Shown: one piece after another, positions 1-7,499 of the stretch
Layout of the letters: each line of letters opens with the position of its first letter
Numbering within the stretch: position 1 is the stretch's first letter
Source of the DNA: JBCDBH01 sp039184055
GTDB lineage: Bacteria > Acidobacteriota > Thermoanaerobaculia > Multivoradales > J023
NCBI GenBank assembly: GCA_039184055.1
Contig: JBCDBH010000060.1
Location: 1-20,954 of the forward strand
Reading direction: 5' to 3'
DNA length: 20,954 bases
Notes under the pieces: generated by a model
The model's input: the letters and a program-made list of their open reading frames with translations, nothing else
Told to the model about the DNA's origin: nothing
Database searches by the model: none
Translations under genes and position numbers: made by a program

Positions 1-30
1 ACCCAGCGTTCGGCGCTCCGACCGTTGCGA
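1..30 (-). pseudogene. Edge fragment of a second VOC/glyoxalase-type gene, apparently broken
   Basis: On the minus strand these bases read R-N-G-R-S-A-E-R-W, nearly the same as R-E-G-R-S-A-E-R-W at residues 29-37 of the VOC protein encoded at 3749-4201. The two DNA segments (1-30 and 4089-4118) match at 27 of 30 positions. One difference is synonymous and another sits in the single changed codon (E to N). The match stops at base 30: the frame upstream does not encode the FYTEVLG segment expected there, and no ATG precedes it before the lipase promoter. I therefore infer a 5'-truncated copy whose remainder lies left of the window. It is too short for certainty. Confidence 0.4.
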
Positions 31-87
31 TTTCCGGGCCATGTCGGCTCATTGGTCAGATCAGATTTTCTTTGTATGGCAGCGTTT

Positions 88-116
88 TTGGACTGTTCCG
101 CTCGGTCGGATATAGG
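88..116 (+). promoter_or_regulatory. Candidate sigma-70-type promoter of the lipase gene
   Basis: TTGGAC at 88-93 and TATAGG at 111-116 are separated by 17 bases. Transcription would start near 123, giving a leader of about 30 bases that ends in GGGAGG (143-148), six bases before the ATG at 155. This placement favours ATG 155 over the in-frame GTG at 122. The -35 match is only moderate. Confidence 0.4.
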
Positions 117-154
117 GTCGTGTGGTTGATTCTCGAATTGTTGGGAGGCTGGAG

Positions 155-2878
155 ATGCGTGCGATTCTTTTGTTCGTGCTCGAAGGGTTTGTCATGATTT
201 CGATTCTCGGTGCCCAGGTTCCGCTGGAGGAGCGGCGGGCGGTCGCCGATAGCGGTCGGTTGTGGGCACCGGTGCTCATGGCGTCGGCGGCGACCGCGGG
301 TGAGCTTGCGGAAGCCATGGACATCGATCCGAGCACGATTGTGTTGGCCGTGTTGAACGGGTCGGCGGATGCGAGCGCGGTGTCGTCGGGTTTGGGGGTG
401 ATCGAACCTCTGCGTGGCGACACGTTCGCCGTGTTGTCGACGGGGGTCGCGGGGGCAGTGCCCGAGCCAGGCACGGATTTTGGGTTTCCGGGCACGCTGG
501 ATGACCGCGTCGAGCTGATCGTGACGTTGGACGTTCCGTCCGGTAGGGGTACGCTGGCGTTCGATTTTGCGTTCTTGAGCACGGAGTACCCAGAGTTCGT
601 GCTCGCCGGCTTCAACGACTATTTCTTGGTGTTGCTCGGTGATGCCAACGGGGTTCGCGAGATTGCTGGCACTGAGGTCGACACGACGGAGTTTTTTCCC
701 GCGTCGACCAGTCAGGCGGCGGGTTCCGGATACGATCTCTACACCGAGGATCCCGACGGGATCGACGATGAGTTCGGGTCGGTGGGCTTGCCCGACGCCG
801 GGCTGTCGAATTTTCTCCAGGCGCAGGCGCAATACGAGTCAAACGGCCAGATCACCCTGTACTTTCTCATCCAGGACTTTGGTGACGGCATTCTCGACTC
901 GGCAGTGGCGATCGATAATGTCCGGGTGGCGACTTTCGAAATGGTGGATCCGAATCCGATGCTTCTCGACGGTGTCATGGTGAGCTCGGATCGGGCTCGT
1001 CTCGCTGGCGCGGCGCGTACGATCCGAGGCGTGGCGACGGACGGGGTGACCCAAGCCTTGCTACGTATGGAAACGTCCGAGCCCGGCGAGGTGACGTTCA
1101 GCCTCGTCGATGGCCAGGCGCCGGAAGACGGCGGTTTCACGGTGCCGGGTTCGACCGGTCATCTGCCGTCGATCACGGTGACGGTGCCTGGCGACAATCG
1201 TGCCTTTGCCATCTATCAGGCTCCGGCGGAATTCGACCGTGGGACCGATACCGATCTCGTCGAGCGCGAGGTGACGATCCGGGCGACCTTCACCCCGACC
1301 GGTGGCGATCCGGTCGAGAGCACGCTCATGCTCGTGCTCGCGCGACCGCCGGTGGTCTTCATCCATGGGCTCTGGTCGTCGGCGAGGGAGTGGAAGATGC
1401 CTCTGATCGACGATCCGCGGTTTCCGAGCGATCCGCGATTCACCTACCCGTCGGCGGGTCCGATGTCTCAGAGCATTCTGCGTATGCGCGAGAAAATCAT
1501 CAATCCCGTTCGAGAGGCGCTCAAGAGCCGAGGCTACGCGGTCACGCAAGTCGATGCCATCGGTCACAGCATGGGTGGCTTGTTGGCGCGGATTCACAGC
1601 ACCAACACGGTTTATTGTGATGCTGGCAATCTTGGCCAGGGTGACTTTCGCAAGATCCTGACGGTGGATACGCCACACGTCGGATCCTTGCTGGCGCTTT
1701 TTCTCGCCCTGCTCCAGCTAAACGATCCGGTGACGGCGGAGCTGGTCGAGCAGGCGTTTCTCCTCGTCAACGACCAGTACTTCATCGACGAAGGCGCGAT
1801 CTTCGACCTTGCGTTCGGTAGTCAGACGATCGCGGCCGTGCAAACGTCCCCCGTACCCGCTCATGCGCTGATCGGTGTGGGAGGCTCGGATCTCCTGGCG
1901 GAGATCGCGGGGCCGTATGGAGACCTCTATCGGATCATTCTCTTTTTCGACTCGATCACGGGTGCCGAGCTCTTCGACGGCGCGCAGCACGATGCGGTGG
2001 TTCGTAAGCTCAGTCAACAAGGTGGCTTACCCGACGAGGCCACGAGCATATTTGGAGGCGGCCATGGGCTCCACGTCGGGTTCGGGGGGCCGAGCAGTCC
2101 GTTTCCCGGTGCGCCAGCGAGCCCTCTTTATTCGGATCGGCTGGCCGAGCTTCTCGACACCCCGGTCGACGATCCGGCTTTCGCCTTTTTTCCGCCGCCA
2201 TCCACCGTCGTGCCGATGGCGGGCCCGAGTGTGGCGGCGCGAGCTCGACCGTCGCTACGCGTGCGGGGCAATGGACTCGTGATCGACTCGCCGCCAGCGG
2301 GAGCGATGGTTACACCCGGAGCCCCGATCACGGTCACCGTCTCGCCGACCGACGGCGTCACGGTCGATCGTGTGCTGCTCATCGGCCCAACGGTCTCGAT
2401 GGAAGACGACGCGGCGCCTTTCGTCTTCGAGCTCGACCTGCCCGCCGAGCTGATCGGTGAGGTCACCTTCAAGGCACTGGGACGCAATGGGATGGACGAG
2501 ATCTTCGAATCCGAGCCGGTAACCTGGATCGCCGAGCCGGCCGAAGCGCTGCTTTCACTCGACCTGCGTCCGGACCAGCCGTTCCTCTACGGTGGCGGTG
2601 ACAGTCTGGCGCTCGAGGTGCTCGGCACCTATACCGACGGCGTGGTTCGCGACCTGACGTCGCAAGGGATGACGTACCTGACTCTCGATTCCGAAATCGT
2701 CACGATCGATACCGCTGGCATCGTCACCGCCGTCGAGGTCGGCATCACGACGGTGATCGCTCGGTCGGGTGACGTCCAAGACAGCGTCACGGTCTACGTT
2801 CGTCAAGCCTCGCCCCGCCTCTTCGCGGACGGTTTCGAGCTCAGTACCATGGACATCTGGTCGTCGACGGTGCCATGA
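155..2878 (+). CDS. Secreted multidomain lipase/esterase with choice-of-anchor-L domain
   Basis: This 907-residue protein probably hydrolyses lipid esters outside the cytoplasm. A hydrophobic N-terminus ending near I-L-G-A-Q looks like a signal peptide. Residues about 45-265 resemble the choice-of-anchor-L module, including L-S-T-E-Y-P-E-F near 142 followed by G-F-N-D. The alpha/beta-hydrolase part shows the oxyanion motif F-I-H-G-L-W (His404), the nucleophile elbow G-H-S-M-G-G (Ser472) and T-V-D-T-P-H-V-G-S. Asp613 and His637 or His640 are candidate triad partners. A bacterial Ig-like (BIG2) domain covers about 797-880, and the last 19 residues contain F-A-D-G-F-E then W-S-S-T-V-P. GGGAGG six bases upstream supports ATG 155; a GTG at 122 would give 11 extra residues. 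The stop overlaps the next start by four bases, suggesting co-expression with the lipoprotein gene. Substrate is unknown. Confidence 0.85.
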   Translation: MRAILLFVLEGFVMISILGAQVPLEERRAVADSGRLWAPVLMASAATAGELAEAMDIDPSTIVLAVLNGSADASAVSSGLGVIEPLRGDTFAVLSTGVAGAVPEPGTDFGFPGTLDDRVELIVTLDVPSGRGTLAFDFAFLSTEYPEFVLAGFNDYFLVLLGDANGVREIAGTEVDTTEFFPASTSQAAGSGYDLYTEDPDGIDDEFGSVGLPDAGLSNFLQAQAQYESNGQITLYFLIQDFGDGILDSAVAIDNVRVATFEMVDPNPMLLDGVMVSSDRARLAGAARTIRGVATDGVTQALLRMETSEPGEVTFSLVDGQAPEDGGFTVPGSTGHLPSITVTVPGDNRAFAIYQAPAEFDRGTDTDLVEREVTIRATFTPTGGDPVESTLMLVLARPPVVFIHGLWSSAREWKMPLIDDPRFPSDPRFTYPSAGPMSQSILRMREKIINPVREALKSRGYAVTQVDAIGHSMGGLLARIHSTNTVYCDAGNLGQGDFRKILTVDTPHVGSLLALFLALLQLNDPVTAELVEQAFLLVNDQYFIDEGAIFDLAFGSQTIAAVQTSPVPAHALIGVGGSDLLAEIAGPYGDLYRIILFFDSITGAELFDGAQHDAVVRKLSQQGGLPDEATSIFGGGHGLHVGFGGPSSPFPGAPASPLYSDRLAELLDTPVDDPAFAFFPPPSTVVPMAGPSVAARARPSLRVRGNGLVIDSPPAGAMVTPGAPITVTVSPTDGVTVDRVLLIGPTVSMEDDAAPFVFELDLPAELIGEVTFKALGRNGMDEIFESEPVTWIAEPAEALLSLDLRPDQPFLYGGGDSLALEVLGTYTDGVVRDLTSQGMTYLTLDSEIVTIDTAGIVTAVEVGITTVIARSGDVQDSVTVYVRQASPRLFADGFELSTMDIWSSTVP

Positions 2879-3723
2879 GTGGACGGATCGTTATCGCCAT
2901 GGGCCTGCTCGCCGTGCTCGTCCTGGTCGCGGGGTGCGGTCACCATCCACCGCCGGAGAAGGCCGGTGGCCGGTTGATCCCGGGCACGGAAGATCTCGCC
3001 GGTTTGAGCTGGTTCTCGATCTCGCCACGGGGCACCTGGCTGCTTTTCCCACTTATGACAGCGCCTGAGGGAGAGGCGACGATCGCCTTGATTCGGCTCG
3101 AAGACGAGAAACGCTTCGACGTCACGGTCACCGAGGAGGCGAAGCCTCTGATCAAGCCGTACTATGTCGAGAAGGATGTGCGCTGGGATCATGACGAACG
3201 AGCGGTGCTCTTCGTTCCCTACCGCTTACCTCGAAAGGCCGTCGAGCTGCGGTTGGATTCGCCGCCTTTTCAGATGCAACCCTCGCCTGATCCCAAGCGT
3301 TGGGATCCTGATCTCGACAATTGGGAGCTGGTCCCTCGTACCGATTACGAGTGGAACCAGGGTTCGTGGAGCTACGAGTTCACCACGGTCGATGTCGAAT
3401 CGAGCCAGAAACAGGTGGTGATTTCGCACGACGAAAGGGTATTGGCGAAACACAGAGAGCCATGGCTTTCGCCGACGACGATCACCCTCGAAATCGTCGC
3501 CTACTCACCGGATCGGAGTCATCTCGCCTATGCCATTTCCCGGTTTCACATGCTCGCCGCTGGTAACCCGGGTTTTGTCGTGCCGACCGACGGCAGTCGC
3601 AAACCTCGATACCTGGGTAGCGCTCTTTTCAAGCCGATTCTCTGGGATCCGGTACGGCCACGCGTCTACGCAATCGTGTTGAGAAGGGATGTTGGAATCT
3701 ACTATTGGCGGGTCGATCAGTAG
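2875..3723 (+). CDS. Putative lipoprotein with TolB/PD40-like beta-propeller segments
   Basis: The 282-residue product begins with a short basic N-terminus, a hydrophobic stretch and the lipobox L-V-A-G-C (Cys21), so it should be lipid-anchored. Three segments resemble PD40/TolB blades: F-S-I-S-P-R-G-T-W-L-L-F near 47-58, V-R-W-D-H-D-E-R-A-V-L-F near 102-113, and A-Y-S-P-D-R-S-H-L-A-Y near 209-219. A partial propeller is inferred; at this length it may hold fewer blades than a full one. No catalytic motif is visible. The ATG overlaps the lipase TGA (ATGA at 2875-2878), implying translational coupling, so it may assist the lipase or act in the same envelope process. I do not recognise a named family. 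Confidence 0.75.
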   Translation: MSGRIVIAMGLLAVLVLVAGCGHHPPPEKAGGRLIPGTEDLAGLSWFSISPRGTWLLFPLMTAPEGEATIALIRLEDEKRFDVTVTEEAKPLIKPYYVEKDVRWDHDERAVLFVPYRLPRKAVELRLDSPPFQMQPSPDPKRWDPDLDNWELVPRTDYEWNQGSWSYEFTTVDVESSQKQVVISHDERVLAKHREPWLSPTTITLEIVAYSPDRSHLAYAISRFHMLAAGNPGFVVPTDGSRKPRYLGSALFKPILWDPVRPRVYAIVLRRDVGIYYWRVDQ

Positions 3724-3726
3724 CGA

Positions 3727-3752
3727 GTGAGCTCAAAGTGGACTTGGCTCAC
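3727..3752. terminator. Hairpin between convergent genes
   Basis: GTGAGC (3727-3732) pairs with GCTCAC (3747-3752), with AAGT/ACTT able to pair inside. It lies between the stops of the lipoprotein and VOC genes. Neither side has a T-run, so intrinsic termination is uncertain. Confidence 0.35.
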
Positions 3753-4201
3753 GTCGCGAAGATCATCGCCTCGTCCCGAAACCCCTTGATCTCGATCGCG
3801 TTCCCGCTCGGATCCCGCACGAAGAAGGTCCCCTGTTCACCCGGCTCGCCCTGGAAGCGAATCCGTGGGCCGATGATGAATTCGACACCCTGACCGCGCA
3901 CTCGCTCGGCGACTTTTTCCCAATTGTCCATGGAGAGGACGAGGCCGAAGTGGGGGATGGGGACGGTGTCGCCGTCGACGGGGTTGCTGGCGACGTCGCC
4001 GGGGCCACCGCCGGCGGCCCCACCGCCGGCCACCATTCCGCCCGCTCGCAGGTGGGCGGAGATCTGGTGGCCGTGGAAGTCGAAGTCGACCCAGCGCTCG
4101 GCGCTCCGACCTTCGCGACACCCGAGCACTTCGGTGTAGAAGCGTCGAGTGGCGTCGAGGTCGGAGACGGGAAACGCGAGGTGGAAGGGGGTGAGGCTCA
4201 T
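3749..4201 (-). CDS. VOC-family (glyoxalase/dioxygenase fold) protein
   Basis: This 150-residue protein matches the vicinal oxygen chelate fold. It starts with F-H-L-A-F-P-V-S-D-L and F-Y-T-E-V-L-G (residues 6-27). W-V-D-F-D-F-H-G-H-Q follows at 37-46, then H-F-G-L at 84-87, and D-P-S-G-N-A-I-E-I-K-G-F at 130-141. His7, His84 and Glu137 are the likely metal ligands, by family analogy. Members include glyoxalases, dioxygenases and antibiotic-binding proteins; the sequence does not show which reaction applies. Residues about 54-68 are a Gly/Ala-rich low-complexity insertion encoded by a short in-frame repeat. The start overlaps the stop of the upstream BNR gene by four bases (4198-4201), so the two are probably cotranscribed. 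No signal peptide is present, so it is cytoplasmic. Confidence 0.88.
   Translation of the reverse strand: MSLTPFHLAFPVSDLDATRRFYTEVLGCREGRSAERWVDFDFHGHQISAHLRAGGMVAGGGAAGGGPGDVASNPVDGDTVPIPHFGLVLSMDNWEKVAERVRGQGVEFIIGPRIRFQGEPGEQGTFFVRDPSGNAIEIKGFRDEAMIFAT
4005..4030. repeat. 15-bp in-frame tandem repeat in the VOC gene
   Basis: CCACCGCCGGC occurs at 4005-4015 and 4020-4030, a period of 15 bases that keeps the reading frame. It encodes the Gly/Ala-rich loop insertion and looks like replication slippage. Confidence 0.65.
4089..4118. repeat. Direct-repeat partner of bases 1-30
   Basis: This stretch inside the VOC gene matches bases 1-30 at 27 of 30 positions in the same orientation. The two copies bracket the lipase-lipoprotein block. 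The shared peptide is the R-x-G-R-S-A-E-R-W segment of the VOC fold. Confidence 0.6.
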
Positions 4202-7200
4202 GGGCTCACGTGCTTGTCTTTTTCACCACGGATTTTGGGTTCGGGCTTTTTGCGGGGCGGCGGCGGCTCACCCGGGGTGACTTTGAGGTCGGTACGGGCG
4301 GTTTCTTCGCCACGACGAAGCTCGATGGTGTAGCTGCCGGGGGTGATCTCGAGACGACGACCGAGACGGACGGCTTCGGCCCAGGGTACGTTGGCGCGCC
4401 AGCCTTCACCGCTGTAGAGCTCCGTGCCTTCGTCGCCTTCTTCACCCTCTTCGCCGTCACCCTTGTCGGCGGTGGCTTCGTAGGCTTCTTTTTCGGCCGC
4501 GAGCGCTTTGTCTTGGTCGAGCAGGAGATCCCAGGTGAAGGCGTTGACGCCGGCTTCGGCGTACATAGACAGTGTCCGCAGCTCGCGATCGTCCTGGTCG
4601 AGGACGGCGAGCTCGATGGTGCCGGCTTCGCTGGTCCAGAACGGAACCTCGAGCTCGGGGAGGTAGTCGCTGGCGTCGAACCACTGTGACAGACGACCCT
4701 GGATCATGTTGTCGTAGTCGACGCTTTCGAGCGGGTAGACGGAGAGGGCTTCGTCTTTGCGCTCGGCCCATTCTTGGACGGGCAGGATGTCGATCACCCA
4801 GGCGCTCCGACCGTGGGTGCCGGCGACGAGCTCGCGCTCGCGATGCTGGATGACGAGGTCGTGCACGGGCACTTTGGGCAGCCCGGCGGTGAGAGCGTGC
4901 CAGGCGCCGCCGAGGTCGTGGCTGACGTAGACCCCGTTGCGGGTGCCGACATAGAGGATGTTCGGATCGACGGTGTCTTCACGGACGACGTTGATCCAAC
5001 CCTCCGGTAAGTTACCGGCGATGGAGGTCCAGGTTTTGCCGCGGTCGGCGGTGCGGTAGAGGTAGACGCCTAGGTCGTCGTCACGGTACCCGGAGAGGGA
5101 AACGTAGGCGACGTCGATGTCGTCACGCGAGGCTTCGACTCGGCTCACCCAGCGATCTTTGGGCAGACCGGCGCCGACGTCGCTCCAGGTGGTGCCGTTG
5201 TCGCTGGTGACGTGGACGTGACCGTCGTCGGTACCGGCCCAGATGACACCGAAGGTGATGGGCGATTCGGCGACGGTGGTGATGGTGCCGAAGGGGACGT
5301 CGCCACGCTCGGGAGAGGTGGTGAGGTCGGGGCTGATCGCGGTCCAGGTTTCGCCACGGTCCATCGAGCGATAGAGCTTGTTGGCGCCGAAGTAGACGAT
5401 TTCGGGGCTGTGCGGCGACAGGTGGACGGGCGTCGCCCAGTTGTAGCGTAGGGCCTGCTCGCCCAATTTGTCGCGCGGACGGACGGTCTGGCGATCGGGG
5501 CCACGACGGAAGTAGAAGCCGAATTGGAAGCCGACGTAAGTGGTGCCGTCACGCGGGTCGATCTGCACGTACATGCCGTCGCCACCACCGATGAATTGCC
5601 AGCCCGGGCCGATACCGGGACGCGAGGTGTTGGGGCCCTTCAAGGTGCCGTTGTCTTGGGTGCCACCGTAGACGTTGTAGGGATCGGCGTCGTCGACCAT
5701 GATGGTGTAGAACTGGCCGATCGCCATCTCGTCGACCCGGCGCCAGGTCAAGCCACCGTCGAAGCTCTCGTCGATGCCGCCGTCGTTGCCGACGATGACG
5801 CGCTGGGGATTGGCTGGATCGAACCAGATCGCCTGGTAGTCGACGTGCACGCCTTCTTGTTGGATGGTGAAGAAGCTCTTGCCCCCGTCGGTCGATTTGA
5901 TGATCGGCACGCCGAGCACGTAGACCTCGTCGGGGTTGGCCGGTGAGACACCGATCTGACCGAAGTAGTAGCCATAGGTGAAGACGACGTCACGGATCGG
6001 CTCGTCGTGAGTTTTGGCCCAGGTGGCGCCAGCGTCGTCGGAGCGGTAGACCTCGATACCGTGGATGTCGGTTTGGAAGAGCGAGTTGTTGGCGTCGCTG
6101 AGCTCGTCGAGCAGGTCTTGGATGGTGACCTCGTCGTTCTTGACCATCTCGATCAGCTTGTCGCCGTCGAGATCGGTGTCGAGGTCGTTGCCACGCACGA
6201 AGGCGTCGATCTCGGCGGGATCCTGCTCGAGGAATTCCTCTTTGGTCATCGACTTGAGCCGCTTGGCGTTGACCGCGCTATCGCCCATGTCCCACTGGTC
6301 TTCGGGCAGGACCATCTGGTTGTCGAGCGAGGCGTAGAGGGTGTCGGGGCTCGCCGGGGTGACCGCGAGACCGATCCGGCCGACGTGCTCACCGCTCGGA
6401 AAGCCATCGAGCTTGCTCCAGGTGTCGCCCCCGTCGGTCGACTTCCAGATCGCCGAGCCGGGGCCGCCTTCGGTGAAGTTCCACGGCCGGCGCGAGCGTT
6501 CCCAGGTGGCGGTGTAGACGATGTCGGGGTTGGTGGGATGGAGCACCAATTCGATCGCGCCGGTCCAGCCTTCGGTCACCAAGACGTGCTTCCACGTGGC
6601 GCCACCGTCGTCGGTGCGGAAGACGCCGCGATCCCCACCTTGGGTGTAGAGCTTGCCGTGCGCGGCCACGAAGACGCGATTCGAGTCGCGCGGGTCGACC
6701 ACCACGCGGCCGATGCGATCGGTGGTGTCGAGACCGGCGTGACGCCAGCTGGCGCCGGCGTCGTCGGAGACGAAGACGCCGAGACCGCCGTAGGACGAGC
6801 GTGAGGAGTTGTTCTCACCCGTGCCGACCCACAGCCGATCGGGGTTGCGGGGATCGACCGCCATGTCGCCGATGATGGTGGTCGGCTGGAAGTCGAACAG
6901 CGGCTCCCAGGTGCCACCGTTGTCGACCGTGCGCCACAGACCGCCCGAGGCGGCGGCGGCATAGAAGCCGTAGGGATTGCCGGGAATGCCCTCGATGTCG
7001 ATGATTCGGCCGCCCTGCACGGTGGGGCCGATCGAGCGCCAGCTCAGCCCGGCGAAGGGCGACTCGGCGTCGAGCTTTTGCGTGTCGGCCCATGCGCTCC
7101 ACAGGGCATCGGGCGTGGCGGGCGCGTTGGGCGCCGGCCGCTCGGCGAGCACGGCGGGTGCCGTGAGGAGCAGGGCGATGAGGGCGAGAAAAAGGACGCG

Positions 7201-7221
7201 ACGCGGAACGTGGACGGGCAT
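4198..7221 (-). CDS. Secreted BNR/Asp-box beta-propeller protein (sortilin/VPS10-like)
   Basis: The 1007-residue product starts with a clear signal peptide (basic M-P-V-H-V-P-R-R, hydrophobic core, A-V-L-A cleavage site near residue 26). Eleven Asp-box-like motifs are visible, for example R-T-V-D-N-G-G-T-W near 98, R-T-D-D-G-G-A-T-W and K-S-T-D-G-G-D-T-W, matching the propellers often annotated as glycosyl hydrolase or sortilin-like. S-W-R-S-I-G-P near residue 60 is typical of these bacterial proteins. A helical, acidic insertion (around M-T-K-E-E-F-L through D-A-N-N-S-L-F) interrupts the first half. The C-terminus carries a beta-sandwich-like part, an acidic Glu/Gly stretch and a Pro/Lys-rich end. 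AGGAGA at 7226-7231 fixes ATG 7221; an in-frame start at 7290 would bury the signal peptide. No sialidase active site can be named, so a binding role is equally likely. Confidence 0.88.
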   Translation of the reverse strand: MPVHVPRRVLFLALIALLLTAPAVLAERPAPNAPATPDALWSAWADTQKLDAESPFAGLSWRSIGPTVQGGRIIDIEGIPGNPYGFYAAAASGGLWRTVDNGGTWEPLFDFQPTTIIGDMAVDPRNPDRLWVGTGENNSSRSSYGGLGVFVSDDAGASWRHAGLDTTDRIGRVVVDPRDSNRVFVAAHGKLYTQGGDRGVFRTDDGGATWKHVLVTEGWTGAIELVLHPTNPDIVYTATWERSRRPWNFTEGGPGSAIWKSTDGGDTWSKLDGFPSGEHVGRIGLAVTPASPDTLYASLDNQMVLPEDQWDMGDSAVNAKRLKSMTKEEFLEQDPAEIDAFVRGNDLDTDLDGDKLIEMVKNDEVTIQDLLDELSDANNSLFQTDIHGIEVYRSDDAGATWAKTHDEPIRDVVFTYGYYFGQIGVSPANPDEVYVLGVPIIKSTDGGKSFFTIQQEGVHVDYQAIWFDPANPQRVIVGNDGGIDESFDGGLTWRRVDEMAIGQFYTIMVDDADPYNVYGGTQDNGTLKGPNTSRPGIGPGWQFIGGGDGMYVQIDPRDGTTYVGFQFGFYFRRGPDRQTVRPRDKLGEQALRYNWATPVHLSPHSPEIVYFGANKLYRSMDRGETWTAISPDLTTSPERGDVPFGTITTVAESPITFGVIWAGTDDGHVHVTSDNGTTWSDVGAGLPKDRWVSRVEASRDDIDVAYVSLSGYRDDDLGVYLYRTADRGKTWTSIAGNLPEGWINVVREDTVDPNILYVGTRNGVYVSHDLGGAWHALTAGLPKVPVHDLVIQHRERELVAGTHGRSAWVIDILPVQEWAERKDEALSVYPLESVDYDNMIQGRLSQWFDASDYLPELEVPFWTSEAGTIELAVLDQDDRELRTLSMYAEAGVNAFTWDLLLDQDKALAAEKEAYEATADKGDGEEGEEGDEGTELYSGEGWRANVPWAEAVRLGRRLEITPGSYTIELRRGEETARTDLKVTPGEPPPPRKKPEPKIRGEKDKHVSP

Positions 7222-7396
7222 GGTCTCTCCTGAGCTGGTGCCGACGAAAAGGAATGCCAAGCATAGCGGGTCGCCCCCGCCATGGGCCAATCCCAGCGGG
7301 TGGTATTCCGGTTCGTCGTCAATTTCGTGTAAACGGGCGAGATCCTCTAAACGATTTTCTCGTTGAGACGTCTAAGGGGGTGTAGATGAACGACAA

Positions 7397-7490
7397 GAGC
7401 CGGGATGGACATCCGGCTCGAGAGAGATCGGGAGGAGGGCGTAACCTCGAGTCAGCCCATCGGTACTCGGGTACGACGCCAACTGGAGGA
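7397..7490 (+). promoter_or_regulatory. Structured 5' leader of the DUF5916 gene (candidate cis-RNA)
   Basis: Two hairpins can form upstream of the start. The first pairs GAGCCGG (7397-7403) with CCGGCTC (7413-7419). The second has an outer stem GGCGT (7438-7442)/ACGCC (7476-7480), an internal loop, and an inner stem CCTCGAGT (7445-7452)/ACTCGGG (7465-7471) with one bulged base and a 12-base loop. It ends just before the ribosome binding site GGAGGA (7485-7490). I do not recognise a known riboswitch consensus; a regulatory role is inferred. Confidence 0.4.
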
Positions 7491-7499
7491 GTAGCACCG

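Noticed and set aside
122..154. GTG 122 as start of the lipase
   Set aside because: It lies at the predicted transcription start and has no ribosome site; ATG 155 has GGGAGG six bases upstream and begins a signal peptide.
7386..7499. Known riboswitch in the DUF5916 leader
   Set aside because: Compared from memory with c-di-GMP, glycine, SAM, ZTP, fluoride and guanidine aptamer consensuses; the conserved cores are absent, so only a structured leader is claimed.
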